Below are positions 1 to 6,449 of a stretch of 8,947 bases of DNA, in pieces. A model generated the notes under the pieces. It did not search any database. It was not told the DNA's origin and saw only the letters and a program-made list of their open reading frames with translations. Numbering within the stretch: the first letter of the stretch is position 1; the number at the start of each line of letters is the position of its first letter. Source of the stretch: Bacillota bacterium (GTDB taxonomy: Bacteria; Bacillota; Clostridia; Christensenellales; CAG-138); assembly GCA_023396535.1 (NCBI GenBank), contig JAEWWD010000016.1, forward strand, positions 1 through 8,947, given 5' to 3'. The position numbers were made by a program, and so were the translations under genes.

Positions 1-27
1 GCGCAGGCGTTTGCCGCTGAGGTGCGT

Positions 28-1104
28 ATGGAGCGGATATTGGTGATCAACCCGGGCAGCACCTCCACGAAAATAGCCGTATTCGACGATGAGACAAAGG
101 TGCTAGGCGAAACGCTGCGCCATTCGGACGAGGATCTTGCGCGCTTTTCCTGGGTCATGGAGGAAGTGGATTACCGTAAGGCGCTCATCGAGCAGCGCCT
201 TCTGGAGAAAGGCGTTGAACTCTCCACGCTGACCTGCATCATGGCGCGCGGCGGACAGATCCCGCCCGTACCGTCCGGCGGCTTCGCCGTCACGCAGGAG
301 ATGGTGGATTACCTGTATTCCGTCAAGACCGGGGCGCATGTTTCCAACACTGCCTGCGTCATCGGCTTTGAAATGTCAAAAACGCTCGGCATTCCCGTCT
401 ATGTCTACGATCCCGTCACAGTGGACGAGCTCGCGCCCGTCGCCCGCATCACCGGCATGCCGGAGCTGACCAAGCAGAGCCGCGGGCACGCGCTGAACAC
501 GCACGCCATGGCGCGGCGCTGCGCGCGCGACATATTGCATAAACCCATTGAAGAATGTACGTTTATCGTGGCGCATTTGGGCGGCGGCTGCAGCGTGTGG
601 CTGATCCACGAAGGATACTCCATCGATATGTACAGCGACGACGACGCGGGCTTCGCGCCGGAGCGCTGCGGGCGTCTGCAGGCGATCGAGCTGGTTTCCC
701 TGTGCTACAGCGGCAAATACACGCTATCGCAAATGGCGAAAAAGGTACGCGGCAACGCCGGCTGGCGCGCACTGCTCGGCACAAGTGACGCCCGTGAGGT
801 GGAAACCCGCATAGCGGCGGGCGACGAATACGCCCGGCTCGTATACGACGCTTTCAATTATAATATTTCCAAAAGTATCGGCGACCTCGCGACAGTCGTA
901 CGCGGCAAGGTGGATCGTATCATATTGACAGGGGGCGTCGCGTATTCCAAAATGGTGACGGACAGCATATCCTCGTATGTGGACTGGATCGCGCCGGTGG
1001 AGCTGATGCCCGGGGAATTCGAGATGGAAGCGCTCGCGGAAGGCGGGCTGAGAATACTGCGCGGTGAGGAGGCGCCCAAGCCGATCGACTGGCAGCGAAA
1101 ATAG
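28..1104 (+). CDS. buk: Butyrate kinase
   Basis: Cytoplasmic acetokinase-family enzyme that interconverts butyryl phosphate plus ADP with butyrate plus ATP, the last step of the phosphotransbutyrylase/kinase route of butyrate fermentation. The 358-residue product has the family landmarks: NPGSTSTK at residues 8-15 (phosphate-binding strand of the ASKHA fold), ARGG at 73-76, DPVTVDE at 128-134, HALNTHA at 154-160, HLGGGCSV at 183-190, GTSDAREVE at 251-259, TGGVAYS at 301-307 and EALAEGG at 334-340. Length is normal for Buk. I start at the ATG at 28, which gives the usual MxxILVINPGS N-terminus; an in-frame GTG at 22 would add two residues. An AGGTG lies only 3 nt before the ATG, so the start is slightly uncertain. 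The phosphate butyryltransferase (ptb) partner is not visible; it could lie left of the window. A branched-chain (isobutyrate) kinase is the main alternative. Confidence 0.93.
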   Translation: MERILVINPGSTSTKIAVFDDETKVLGETLRHSDEDLARFSWVMEEVDYRKALIEQRLLEKGVELSTLTCIMARGGQIPPVPSGGFAVTQEMVDYLYSVKTGAHVSNTACVIGFEMSKTLGIPVYVYDPVTVDELAPVARITGMPELTKQSRGHALNTHAMARRCARDILHKPIEECTFIVAHLGGGCSVWLIHEGYSIDMYSDDDAGFAPERCGRLQAIELVSLCYSGKYTLSQMAKKVRGNAGWRALLGTSDAREVETRIAAGDEYARLVYDAFNYNISKSIGDLATVVRGKVDRIILTGGVAYSKMVTDSISSYVDWIAPVELMPGEFEMEALAEGGLRILRGEEAPKPIDWQRK

Positions 1105-1165
1105 GCGCGTCGGCGCTTCTGTTGGTACGTATCGCGCATATGCATTGGGCGGTAGGCTAATACAT

Positions 1166-1684
1166 ATGGATAGGTGGAACTATCGCATCCAAACGCTGCG
1201 CTCCTGGCGGCAGGGACGCATACGTATTCGCCGCAGGCGGCCCGTACGCCTGCTGACGGTTGCGCTTATTGGCGTGGGCTCGCTGCTTCTCGTAGCGCTC
1301 GCGTTCGCGCTGATACGGCCCGGGTTCATCCGCCTCTCCCCTACTCCGTCGCCCTCGCCCACAGCGTCGCCCACGCCTTCGCCAACACCCACGCCGACCC
1401 CTACGCCTACGCCTACACCGACGGCAACACCCACGCCGATGCCATCGCCCACGCCGTCGCCCACCCCCAAGCCCACCGCGCGGCCTACGCCTACGCGCAC
1501 GCCTAAGCCGACTGTGCGCGCTACCCCCACACCGGAGCCGACGGAAGAGCCTACGCCCACACCGCCTTCCGAACGAACACCCAGGCCGCCATTTACCGCC
1601 AAACCTACAGTGACTCCGCCCGAGACAGCGGGGCCGACGCCCACGGAGGAGAGCTTGACGGCGCCGTCGCCGGGGCCGACATAA
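1166..1684 (+). CDS. Single-pass membrane protein with Pro/Thr/Ser-rich stalk, function unknown
   Basis: Not a recognised family. The 172-residue product has three parts: a basic N-terminus (residues 1-28, including RIRIRRRRPVR), one hydrophobic segment at about 29-50, and a tail from about 58 to the end made almost wholly of Pro, Thr and Ser, with (TP)n runs and scattered K, R and E. By the positive-inside rule the N-terminus should be cytoplasmic and the tail outside, so it would be a membrane-anchored extended stalk, perhaps crossing the wall. No folded domain, LPXTG sorting signal or cysteine follows the tail. I chose the ATG at 1166 because it puts a short basic segment before the membrane helix and lies about 10 nt after GGTAGG; a longer reading frame begins inside buk but has no support. 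It sits 61 bp after buk and 110 bp before murI on the same strand, so it may be co-transcribed. That it is translated is likely, given the ordered N-terminus, but is not proven. Confidence 0.7.
   Translation: MDRWNYRIQTLRSWRQGRIRIRRRRPVRLLTVALIGVGSLLLVALAFALIRPGFIRLSPTPSPSPTASPTPSPTPTPTPTPTPTPTATPTPMPSPTPSPTPKPTARPTPTRTPKPTVRATPTPEPTEEPTPTPPSERTPRPPFTAKPTVTPPETAGPTPTEESLTAPSPGPT
1337..1681 (+). repeat. Low-complexity CCN-ACN codon repeat encoding the Pro/Thr tail
   Basis: Imperfect six-base units of a proline codon followed by a threonine or serine codon, densest at about 1341-1500 and more degenerate toward the end. Third positions vary (cct, ccc, ccg, cca; acg, aca, acc), so the protein repeat is kept while the DNA repeat is partly scrambled, which points to selection on the protein rather than recent expansion. 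Long open frames on the opposite strand here (Gly-Val repeats) are by-products of this composition. Confidence 0.85.
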
Positions 1685-1749
1685 TCCATACATAAAATCC
1701 GTCTGCGGGAGCAGGCAAACTGATTAATTTTGCGGCGACATGACCCACC

Positions 1750-1767
1750 GCATATGCCGAGCATATG
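1750..1767. repeat. Paired GCATATG repeat upstream of murI
   Basis: GCATATG occurs at 1750-1756 and again at 1761-1767, an 11-bp spacing of about one helical turn. The CATATG core is itself a palindrome, so each half could bind a symmetric protein. It lies 28 bp before the murI start. It may be an operator or chance; no good promoter hexamer pair was seen beside it. Confidence 0.25.
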
Positions 1768-1794
1768 TCCGCGCGCTGCTGATGGAGGAACCCC

Positions 1795-2598
1795 ATGGAC
1801 ACACGTCCCATAGGCATTTTCGACAGTGGCCTGGGCGGCGTTTCCACGCTGCGTCAGGCCTTACATTTGCTTCCGGATGAAGCGTTTGTATATTACGGCG
1901 ATAACGACAACGCTCCCTACGGCAGCCGCAGTGAGGATGACATCCGTATATTGTCCCAAAACGCTGTCCGGTTTTTGATTTCAAAAAACGTAAAAGCCAT
2001 ACTGCTTGCCTGCAACACGTCCACCGCCGCGGCGTTTGAAATGTTGCAGCGAATGTCGCCCGTACCCGTTATAGGCATAGAACCGGCCATACTCGAGGCT
2101 TCTCAGCTCGCCGGATCAGGGCGCATTCTCATGATGTCCACACAAGCCACGGCGCGGCTGCCCCGCTATCACAGGCTGCGCGAACGCCTCCCCGACCCTT
2201 CGCGGGTCATCGACGTCCCGTGCAGTGCGCAGTTCGTATGGCGTGTGGAGCATGGCGTATCCTCCATGGTCGGCTACGACGATCTGTTTGAAGCCGCGCT
2301 TGCCACCTACCACGACGAACAGGTGGACGCCATCGTGCTGGGCTGTACGCATTATCTGTTTTTCCAGCTTCAGCTTGCGCGCTATGCACAAAAGCATTTT
2401 CACGGCGTGCCCCGCTTCTTCGACGGCGGCCGCGCCGCCGCACAGGCCCTTCTGTGCACGCTCAAAGACAGCGGCGCGCTGAATCCCGACGGGCAGGGCG
2501 ACGTTACATTTTTTACGAGCGGAGACTACGACACGTATCATACCCGTTTTGAGACGCTGCTGCGCCAGCCTATGCACATAGACGGCATAGAGCTGTGA
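1795..2598 (+). CDS. murI: Glutamate racemase
   Basis: Cofactor-independent cytoplasmic racemase that makes D-glutamate from L-glutamate for peptidoglycan stem peptides. The 267-residue product is full length. Active-site signatures are present in order: FDSGLGG at residues 9-15 (Asp10, Ser11), YYGDNDNAPYG at 33-43, CNTS at 73-76 with catalytic Cys73, and GCTH at 183-186 with the second catalytic Cys184 and His186. The usual second motif is GDTARxPYG and the usual third is CNTA, so this is a mildly divergent member, but both cysteines are kept. The ATG at 1795 follows GGAGGA at 1784-1789 with a 5-nt gap. A terminator lies about 50 bp after the stop. Aspartate/glutamate racemase relatives share the fold, but the two-cysteine pattern and N-terminal motif favour MurI. 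Confidence 0.95.
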   Translation: MDTRPIGIFDSGLGGVSTLRQALHLLPDEAFVYYGDNDNAPYGSRSEDDIRILSQNAVRFLISKNVKAILLACNTSTAAAFEMLQRMSPVPVIGIEPAILEASQLAGSGRILMMSTQATARLPRYHRLRERLPDPSRVIDVPCSAQFVWRVEHGVSSMVGYDDLFEAALATYHDEQVDAIVLGCTHYLFFQLQLARYAQKHFHGVPRFFDGGRAAAQALLCTLKDSGALNPDGQGDVTFFTSGDYDTYHTRFETLLRQPMHIDGIEL

Positions 2599-2650
2599 TA
2601 ATTGATGCGGCGAACTTAGGCAAGCGCCATAGGTACTTTGTCAACTCATA

Positions 2651-2673
2651 GGGGGCGTTAAACGCCCTTTTTT
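2651..2673 (+). terminator. Rho-independent terminator after murI
   Basis: GGGCG at 2653-2657 pairs with CGCCC at 2663-2667 around TTAAA, and the stem can extend by G-U pairs at its base (2651-2652 with 2668-2669). Six T residues follow (2668-2673). It ends murI transcription just before the stop of the converging peptidase gene at 2676. On the other strand the stem is not followed by a T run, so it is not clearly bidirectional. Confidence 0.88.
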
Positions 2674-2675
2674 CG

Positions 2676-3323
2676 TTAATGAACAGACGGCTGCTGCATA
2701 AGCGCGCGCCATGTATCGCTGTCCGCCTCGCCGGTTACATGGAGGCGGCGCGCAGCCTGGAACCGGCGTACATCCGACGCCGTTGCCGCGGAAAAGCAGC
2801 CTGTCAGTCCGCCCTCCGATTGACCGCTGAGCAGCAGCGCATCCTGCAATACAAAAACATGCACGCCGCGCATTCCCTGCTTCAGGCGCGGATATCCGCC
2901 ACGTAGCCCGGCGGCAGGCGCAATACTTTTTTCAGCATGCAGCCACCCGGGCGTGGAGAACGGGGGCTCCACACGGTCAAACCCGCTGCGGGAGAGCGCC
3001 AGCCGCGCAATCCGCATCTGTGTTTTCGTATCCAGTCCATGCCCCACGTCAAAGGCCAGCCCCGTATAATGCGCGGACTGCCCGTCATGTCCGCCCTCCC
3101 ATACGCGGCGGAAAGCATAACGCACGCCCACAGAGCGAAACTGGGAAAGCAGTTGTTCAATCGATTGAAGGGCGCGCAGATCGCTCCAGAGCGTATCCGA
3201 AATGCTGCGCCCTCGAAAGGCGCGCACGGTCAGAAGCCCGAGTGTTGTACCCGGCATGGGGTCGTCGGCAGCAGGGTTCTTGATAATCCAGTCATCCAAC
3301 TGCGGATCGAACACATATACCAT
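2676..3323 (-). CDS. M15-type D,D-peptidase-like protein with C-terminal peptidoglycan-binding domain
   Basis: Predicted zinc peptidase acting on peptidoglycan peptides. Residues 65-135 of the 215-residue product resemble the M15 (VanY / D-Ala-D-Ala carboxypeptidase) core: SAHYTGLAFD at 83-92 fits SxHxxGxAxD exactly (zinc ligands His85 and Asp92), and GWLHAE at 126-131 supplies the expected third ligand, His129. Residues 144-209 look like a PG_binding_1 repeat, with LKQGMRGVHVFVLQDALLL, FSAATASDVRRFQ and VTGEADSDTWRAL. There is no signal peptide or membrane segment at the N-terminus, so export is unexplained; endolysin-like release, mother-cell expression during sporulation or a non-classical route are possible. 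I start at the ATG at 3323 because AAGGTGG (3338-3332) lies 8 nt upstream; a GTG four codons earlier overlaps that site. It converges on murI. The carboxypeptidase versus endopeptidase choice cannot be made from sequence. Confidence 0.8.
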   Translation of the reverse strand: MVYVFDPQLDDWIIKNPAADDPMPGTTLGLLTVRAFRGRSISDTLWSDLRALQSIEQLLSQFRSVGVRYAFRRVWEGGHDGQSAHYTGLAFDVGHGLDTKTQMRIARLALSRSGFDRVEPPFSTPGWLHAEKSIAPAAGLRGGYPRLKQGMRGVHVFVLQDALLLSGQSEGGLTGCFSAATASDVRRFQAARRLHVTGEADSDTWRALMQQPSVH

Positions 3324-3431
3324 GCCGAAAACCACCTTCCCCCTTCATTGTCCATGCACTGCTTACAATGTATGAACCGCGAATGCCGGGGGTGAAAGCG
3401 CCGCGGCGGTAATCACTCGTATACAAAGCGC

Positions 3432-3474
3432 GCTTATACGCTTATACATGCTTATATAAACATCGGAAGCTTCC
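3432..3474. repeat. GCTTATA repeats followed by a GGAAGCTTCC palindrome
   Basis: GCTTATA occurs three times, at 3432-3438, 3440-3446 and 3450-3456 (spacings 8 and 10 bp), followed by a perfect 10-bp palindrome GGAAGCTTCC at 3465-3474 and more TATA-rich sequence. It lies about 110-150 bp upstream of the peptidase start. This could be a regulator site or a bendable AT-rich tract; no function can be assigned. Confidence 0.4.
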
Positions 3475-3650
3475 TATATGCTATATACAAATTGCCATCC
3501 TGCGGCGATACAAAGCAGAATAATTTTTGCCGCCCCAGATATTTTTTGAATGAGCGCCGCGGCAGTCCTGTATCTTTCATGCATTCCGGCATCAGAATGC
3601 GGCGCCCGGCAAACCCGGCCTTGCCCCGGTATCCTCCATATCCCACGGGC

Positions 3651-3700
3651 TGCGAATACACCTTCGCCAGATCGAATATACCTTTGCCGGATCGAATGCC
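3651..3700 (+). repeat. 20-bp-period tandem repeat abutting the serA promoter
   Basis: Two full 20-bp units, 3651-3670 and 3671-3690, agree at 15 of 20 positions, and a partial third unit starts at 3691. CGAAT recurs at exactly 20-bp steps (3653, 3673, 3693), and CCTT(C/T)GCC(A/G)G occurs at 3661 and 3681. The third unit runs directly into the TTGCTT -35 box. Two helical turns per unit would put repeated sites on one face of the DNA, as expected for an activator or repressor bound next to RNA polymerase. A period of 20 is not a multiple of three, which argues against a coding repeat. Confidence 0.6.
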
Positions 3701-3729
3701 TTGCTTAAATGAAAGCCGCACGTTATAAT
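3701..3729 (+). promoter_or_regulatory. Probable sigma-A promoter for the serA operon
   Basis: TTGCTT (3701-3706) and a consensus TATAAT (3724-3729) are separated by exactly 17 bp. Transcription would start near 3736, giving a leader of about 130 nt before serA. The -35 box is a weak match apart from its TTG, which suits a promoter needing an activator at the adjoining repeat. Confidence 0.55.
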
Positions 3730-3834
3730 AGAAACCGGCTATATTGTGCGGAGAATATCCATATTTCGCGTGGTCTTGCATACTGATTCATGCAGGAGCA
3801 ATAAGGTCATATACGCGCGCCGGCCGCGCCTGTA

Positions 3835-3840
3835 TATAAT
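3835..3840 (+). promoter_or_regulatory. Second TATAAT close to serA
   Basis: A perfect TATAAT lies 25 bp before the serA start, but the sequence about 17 bp upstream (around TACGCG) is a poor -35. It also follows a GC hairpin (GCGCG 3815-3819 with CGCGC 3825-3829). It may be a minor promoter or simply AT-rich leader. Confidence 0.22.
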
Positions 3841-3865
3841 TTTATTCAGAAAGGTATGGAGGGGA

Positions 3866-5032
3866 ATGCACCGAATATTGAAGCTCAACGCCATATCCGA
3901 CGCGATTTATGAGACGTTGCGGCCCGACGAGTATGTCGTATCCGATGACGAGCAGGATCCCGAAGCTATTCTCGTACGCAGCGCCGACTGCCGCAAGCGG
4001 CCGATCAACGAAAGCCTTCTCGCCATTGCCCGCGCCGGCGCGGGCGTAAACAACATTCCCGTACCGCAGTGTACGGAGGCCGCGGTAGCCGTGTTCAATA
4101 CGCCGGGCGCAAACGCCAACGCCGTCAAAGAGCTTGCGCTTTGCTGTATGCTTATGGCGTCGCGCAACATCATGGAAGGCGTAAAATGGGCAAGCGCTCT
4201 CTCCGGCGGCGATATCCCGCTGCAGGTGGAGCAGGGGAAACGCCAGTTCGTAGGGTGCGAGCTTTCCGGCAAAACACTCGCCGTCATCGGCCTGGGATCC
4301 ATAGGCGTCATGGTCGCAAACGACGCGCACGCCATAGGCATGCATGTCATAGGGTATGATCCGTTTATATCCGTGGAGCACGCCTGGGGGCTGTCCCGCG
4401 CCATACGCCGCGGCAATTCCCTTGAGGAAGTATTGCCGCAATGCGATTATGTCACCGTACACATCCCGCTCATGGAGCAGACGCGCGGCTTTATCGGAAC
4501 CCGCATGCTCTCGCTGATGAAGCCGGGCGCAATGCTTTTGAATCTCGCCCGCGGCGAGCTTACGGATATCGGGGCTGTACTGGCCGCCCTCGATTCCGGC
4601 GCGATATCCCGCTATGTCACGGATTTCCCGGAGGAGCAGCTCCTCAATCATCCCGGCGTAGTCTGCGTGCCTCACCTGGGCGCCACGACGCCCGAAAGCG
4701 AAGAAAACTGCGCGCGCATGGCAGCGCGGGAGCTGCATGAATACCTTATGCTGGGCAACATCTGTAACAGCGTGAACCTGCCGCAATGCGTAATGGCGCC
4801 TTCCGGTACGCACCGCATTTGCGTGCTGCACCGTAATATTACGAATATGGTGGGGCAGATCACCGCGGTTATTGCGGCGGCGGACTGCAACATCGCCAAC
4901 ATGATTAATAAAAGCCGCGGGGAAATCGCGTATTCCATACTGGATCTGGACAATCCGCTGCCGGAAGACGCCAAGCGCCGCCTGTCCGCCATCAACGGCA
5001 TGCTGCGCGTTCGCGCCATCTGTCTCCGGTAA
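3866..5032 (+). CDS. serA: D-3-phosphoglycerate dehydrogenase, short ACT-domain form
   Basis: NAD-dependent oxidation of 3-phosphoglycerate to 3-phosphohydroxypyruvate, the committed step of serine synthesis, in the cytoplasm. The 388-residue product has a split substrate domain (about 1-95 and 275-310) with RAGAGVNNIP at 56-65, a Rossmann domain with GLGSIG at 142-147 and Asp165 at the end of the second strand, NLARGE at 226-231 carrying the catalytic Arg229, and PHLGATTPESEE at 269-280 with catalytic His270. Residues from about 316 form an ACT-like domain (ICVLHRNITNMVGQI onward), commonly the serine feedback site. The reading frame extends 40 codons upstream, but family N-termini match MHRILKLNAI, so I start at 3866. 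GGAGG lies only 3 nt before this ATG, and AAGG lies 11 nt before it. It is the first gene of an operon with the DUF1015 gene and aspartate kinase. serC is not in the window. Confidence 0.93.
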   Translation: MHRILKLNAISDAIYETLRPDEYVVSDDEQDPEAILVRSADCRKRPINESLLAIARAGAGVNNIPVPQCTEAAVAVFNTPGANANAVKELALCCMLMASRNIMEGVKWASALSGGDIPLQVEQGKRQFVGCELSGKTLAVIGLGSIGVMVANDAHAIGMHVIGYDPFISVEHAWGLSRAIRRGNSLEEVLPQCDYVTVHIPLMEQTRGFIGTRMLSLMKPGAMLLNLARGELTDIGAVLAALDSGAISRYVTDFPEEQLLNHPGVVCVPHLGATTPESEENCARMAARELHEYLMLGNICNSVNLPQCVMAPSGTHRICVLHRNITNMVGQITAVIAAADCNIANMINKSRGEIAYSILDLDNPLPEDAKRRLSAINGMLRVRAICLR

Positions 5033-5086
5033 TGGGAGAGCGGCCACAATGTAGTGCGTTTCCCGCGAGAAATCAGGAGGAACCAT

Positions 5087-6430
5087 ATGAACCGTTACAC
5101 CAATTCCATCGGCGTGCAGGTACCCGAAGTGCTGCTGCCCCGCAAAGGCGCGGATTTTTACAAATGGGCCGTGGTGGCCTGCGACCAATATACGTCGCAG
5201 CCCGCTTATTGGGAGGAGGCCGCCAAAATCGCGGGCGACACGCCTTCCACGCTGAACCTGATACTTCCCGAGGCGTATTTGGGCAAGCCCGGCGAAGCGG
5301 AGCGCATACAGCGCGTCAAGGATACCATGCGCAAGTATCTGGCCGACGGCGTGCTTGAACAGAAGCAGCCCGGTTTCGTATTCGTGCGCCGTAGCGCCGA
5401 GGGCAAGGAGCGCATCGGCCTTGTGCTGGCGCTGGACCTTGAGCACTACGACTACAGCAAAGGCGCAAAGACACTTATCCGCGCGACGGAAGGCACCATC
5501 GTGGATCGTATTCCGCCTCGCCTGCGCATTCGCGAGGGCGCGCCCATAGAGCTCCCGCATATACTCGTGCTCATCGACGATCCCGGCCGCACTGTCATCG
5601 AGCCGCTTTCGGACAAGCTTTCCGAAATGGAGCTTCTTTACGACACGGATCTTATGCAAAACGGCGGCCACATCACCGGCCATCTCGTGAGCAAACCCGC
5701 GCTCATCGAGCAGGTGCTGACCGCGCTGACCGCACTGACCGATGAAAAGGCGTTCGCAAAAAAATATGGCGAGGACGCCGCCCCGCTGCTGTTTGCCATG
5801 GGCGACGGCAATCACTCCTTCGCGACCGCCAAAGCCGCTTGGGAAAACATCAAAAAGAATTTATCCGAAAGCGAACGTGAAACGCATCCCGCCCGCTACG
5901 CGCTGGTGGAGATTGAGAACGTACACGACGAAGGTATCGTATTTGAGCCCATTCACAGGGTGCTGTTCGGCGTAGAGCCCGAGACCGCGCTTCGTTCGCT
6001 GAAGGCGCAGCTCGCTTCGCTGAACGGCTCCGCCGAACGCATACTCTGCGATACCCGTGAAGAGCTTGACAAACTGCTCAGCGCCGGTTCCGACGGCGCG
6101 CACCTGCTGCCATATTTCCATGGCGGCAAGTGTGGTTTGTTCCGTATCGCCACACCGGCGCAGCAGCTCTGCGTCGGCACGCTGCAGACGGCCATCGACG
6201 CCCTGCTCAAAGAGCACAAAGGCAGCGAGGTGGACTATATCCACGGCGAGGACGTCGTGCTTGAGCTGTCCGGCCGTGCGGACGCAGTGGGCTTCCTTCT
6301 GCCCGCCATGAAGAAGAGCGAGCTGTTCCCCACCGTTGTATTCGACGGCGCTCTGCCGCGCAAGACATTCTCCATGGGCGAAGCCAACGAAAAGAGATAC
6401 TATCTGGAGTGCAGAAAAATTTTACCATAA
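5087..6430 (+). CDS. DUF1015 family protein, function not established
   Basis: Full-length DUF1015 protein of 447 residues, predicted cytoplasmic with no signal peptide or membrane segment. Conserved-looking blocks are VVACDQYTSQPAYWE at about 29-43, RATEGTIVDRIPPRLRIREG at 132-151, GDGNHSFATAKAAWE at 239-253, the histidine-containing stretch IVFEPIHRVLFG at 284-295, DYIHGEDVV at 383-391 and a C-terminal LPRKTFSMGEANEKRYYLE around 423-441. The GDGNHS block corresponds to the place where many family members have DGHHR. The ATG at 5087 follows AGGAGGAA (5075-5082) at good spacing. It lies 54 bp after serA and 19 bp before aspartate kinase. Family members are often found beside serA or serC, which suggests a role linked to serine or phosphoserine metabolism, but this is inference from context. 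I cannot assign a reaction. Confidence 0.88.
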   Translation: MNRYTNSIGVQVPEVLLPRKGADFYKWAVVACDQYTSQPAYWEEAAKIAGDTPSTLNLILPEAYLGKPGEAERIQRVKDTMRKYLADGVLEQKQPGFVFVRRSAEGKERIGLVLALDLEHYDYSKGAKTLIRATEGTIVDRIPPRLRIREGAPIELPHILVLIDDPGRTVIEPLSDKLSEMELLYDTDLMQNGGHITGHLVSKPALIEQVLTALTALTDEKAFAKKYGEDAAPLLFAMGDGNHSFATAKAAWENIKKNLSESERETHPARYALVEIENVHDEGIVFEPIHRVLFGVEPETALRSLKAQLASLNGSAERILCDTREELDKLLSAGSDGAHLLPYFHGGKCGLFRIATPAQQLCVGTLQTAIDALLKEHKGSEVDYIHGEDVVLELSGRADAVGFLLPAMKKSELFPTVVFDGALPRKTFSMGEANEKRYYLECRKILP

Positions 6431-6449
6431 CGGAGGCCAGTACGAATCC

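Larger units (their letters stand above)
3324..3865. other. 542-bp divergent intergenic region between the peptidase gene and serA
   Basis: No convincing gene. The open frames here (3452-3781 minus, 3492-3728 plus) have no ribosome binding site and no recognisable sequence. From left to right it holds the minus-strand ribosome binding site (3332-3338), a cluster of GCTTATA repeats (3432-3456), a palindrome GGAAGCTTCC (3465-3474), a possible hairpin GCATTC/GAATGC (3581-3586 with 3595-3600), a 20-bp-period repeat (3651-3700), a promoter (3701-3729), and a leader of about 130 nt with a small GC hairpin (3815-3829). No T-box consensus (AGGGTGGNACCGCG) was found. No clear promoter for the minus-strand peptidase gene was identified. 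Confidence 0.75.

Noticed and set aside
3..20. Possible 3' end of an upstream gene, with TGA at 18-20
   Set aside because: Only five codons are visible, and this frame cannot be tied to ptb or any other gene.
1180..1764. Minus-strand open frame with Gly-Val repeats opposite the Pro/Thr gene
   Set aside because: It is the antisense reading of CCN-ACN codons and has no ribosome binding site or gene-like ends.
3336..3400. CATACATT on the minus strand as a sporulation sigma-F/G -10 for the peptidase gene
   Set aside because: The sequence 17-18 bp upstream does not resemble the TGAATA-type -35, so the match is not enough to call a promoter.
3452..3781. 109-codon minus-strand open frame in the peptidase-serA spacer
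   Set aside because: No Shine-Dalgarno before the ATG (the sequence there is CT-rich on that strand), no recognisable family, and it runs through the 20-bp repeat, whose period would not keep a reading frame.
3746..3865. 40-codon upstream extension of serA
   Set aside because: The extra residues (MRRISIFRVV...) do not resemble any SerA N-terminus, and the ATG at 3866 gives the family start with a GGAGG just before it.
3842..5815. 657-codon minus-strand open frame opposite serA and the DUF1015 gene
   Set aside because: It overlaps two well-supported genes fully and its translation is rich in His, Arg and Ala without any family motif, as expected for a GC-rich shadow frame.
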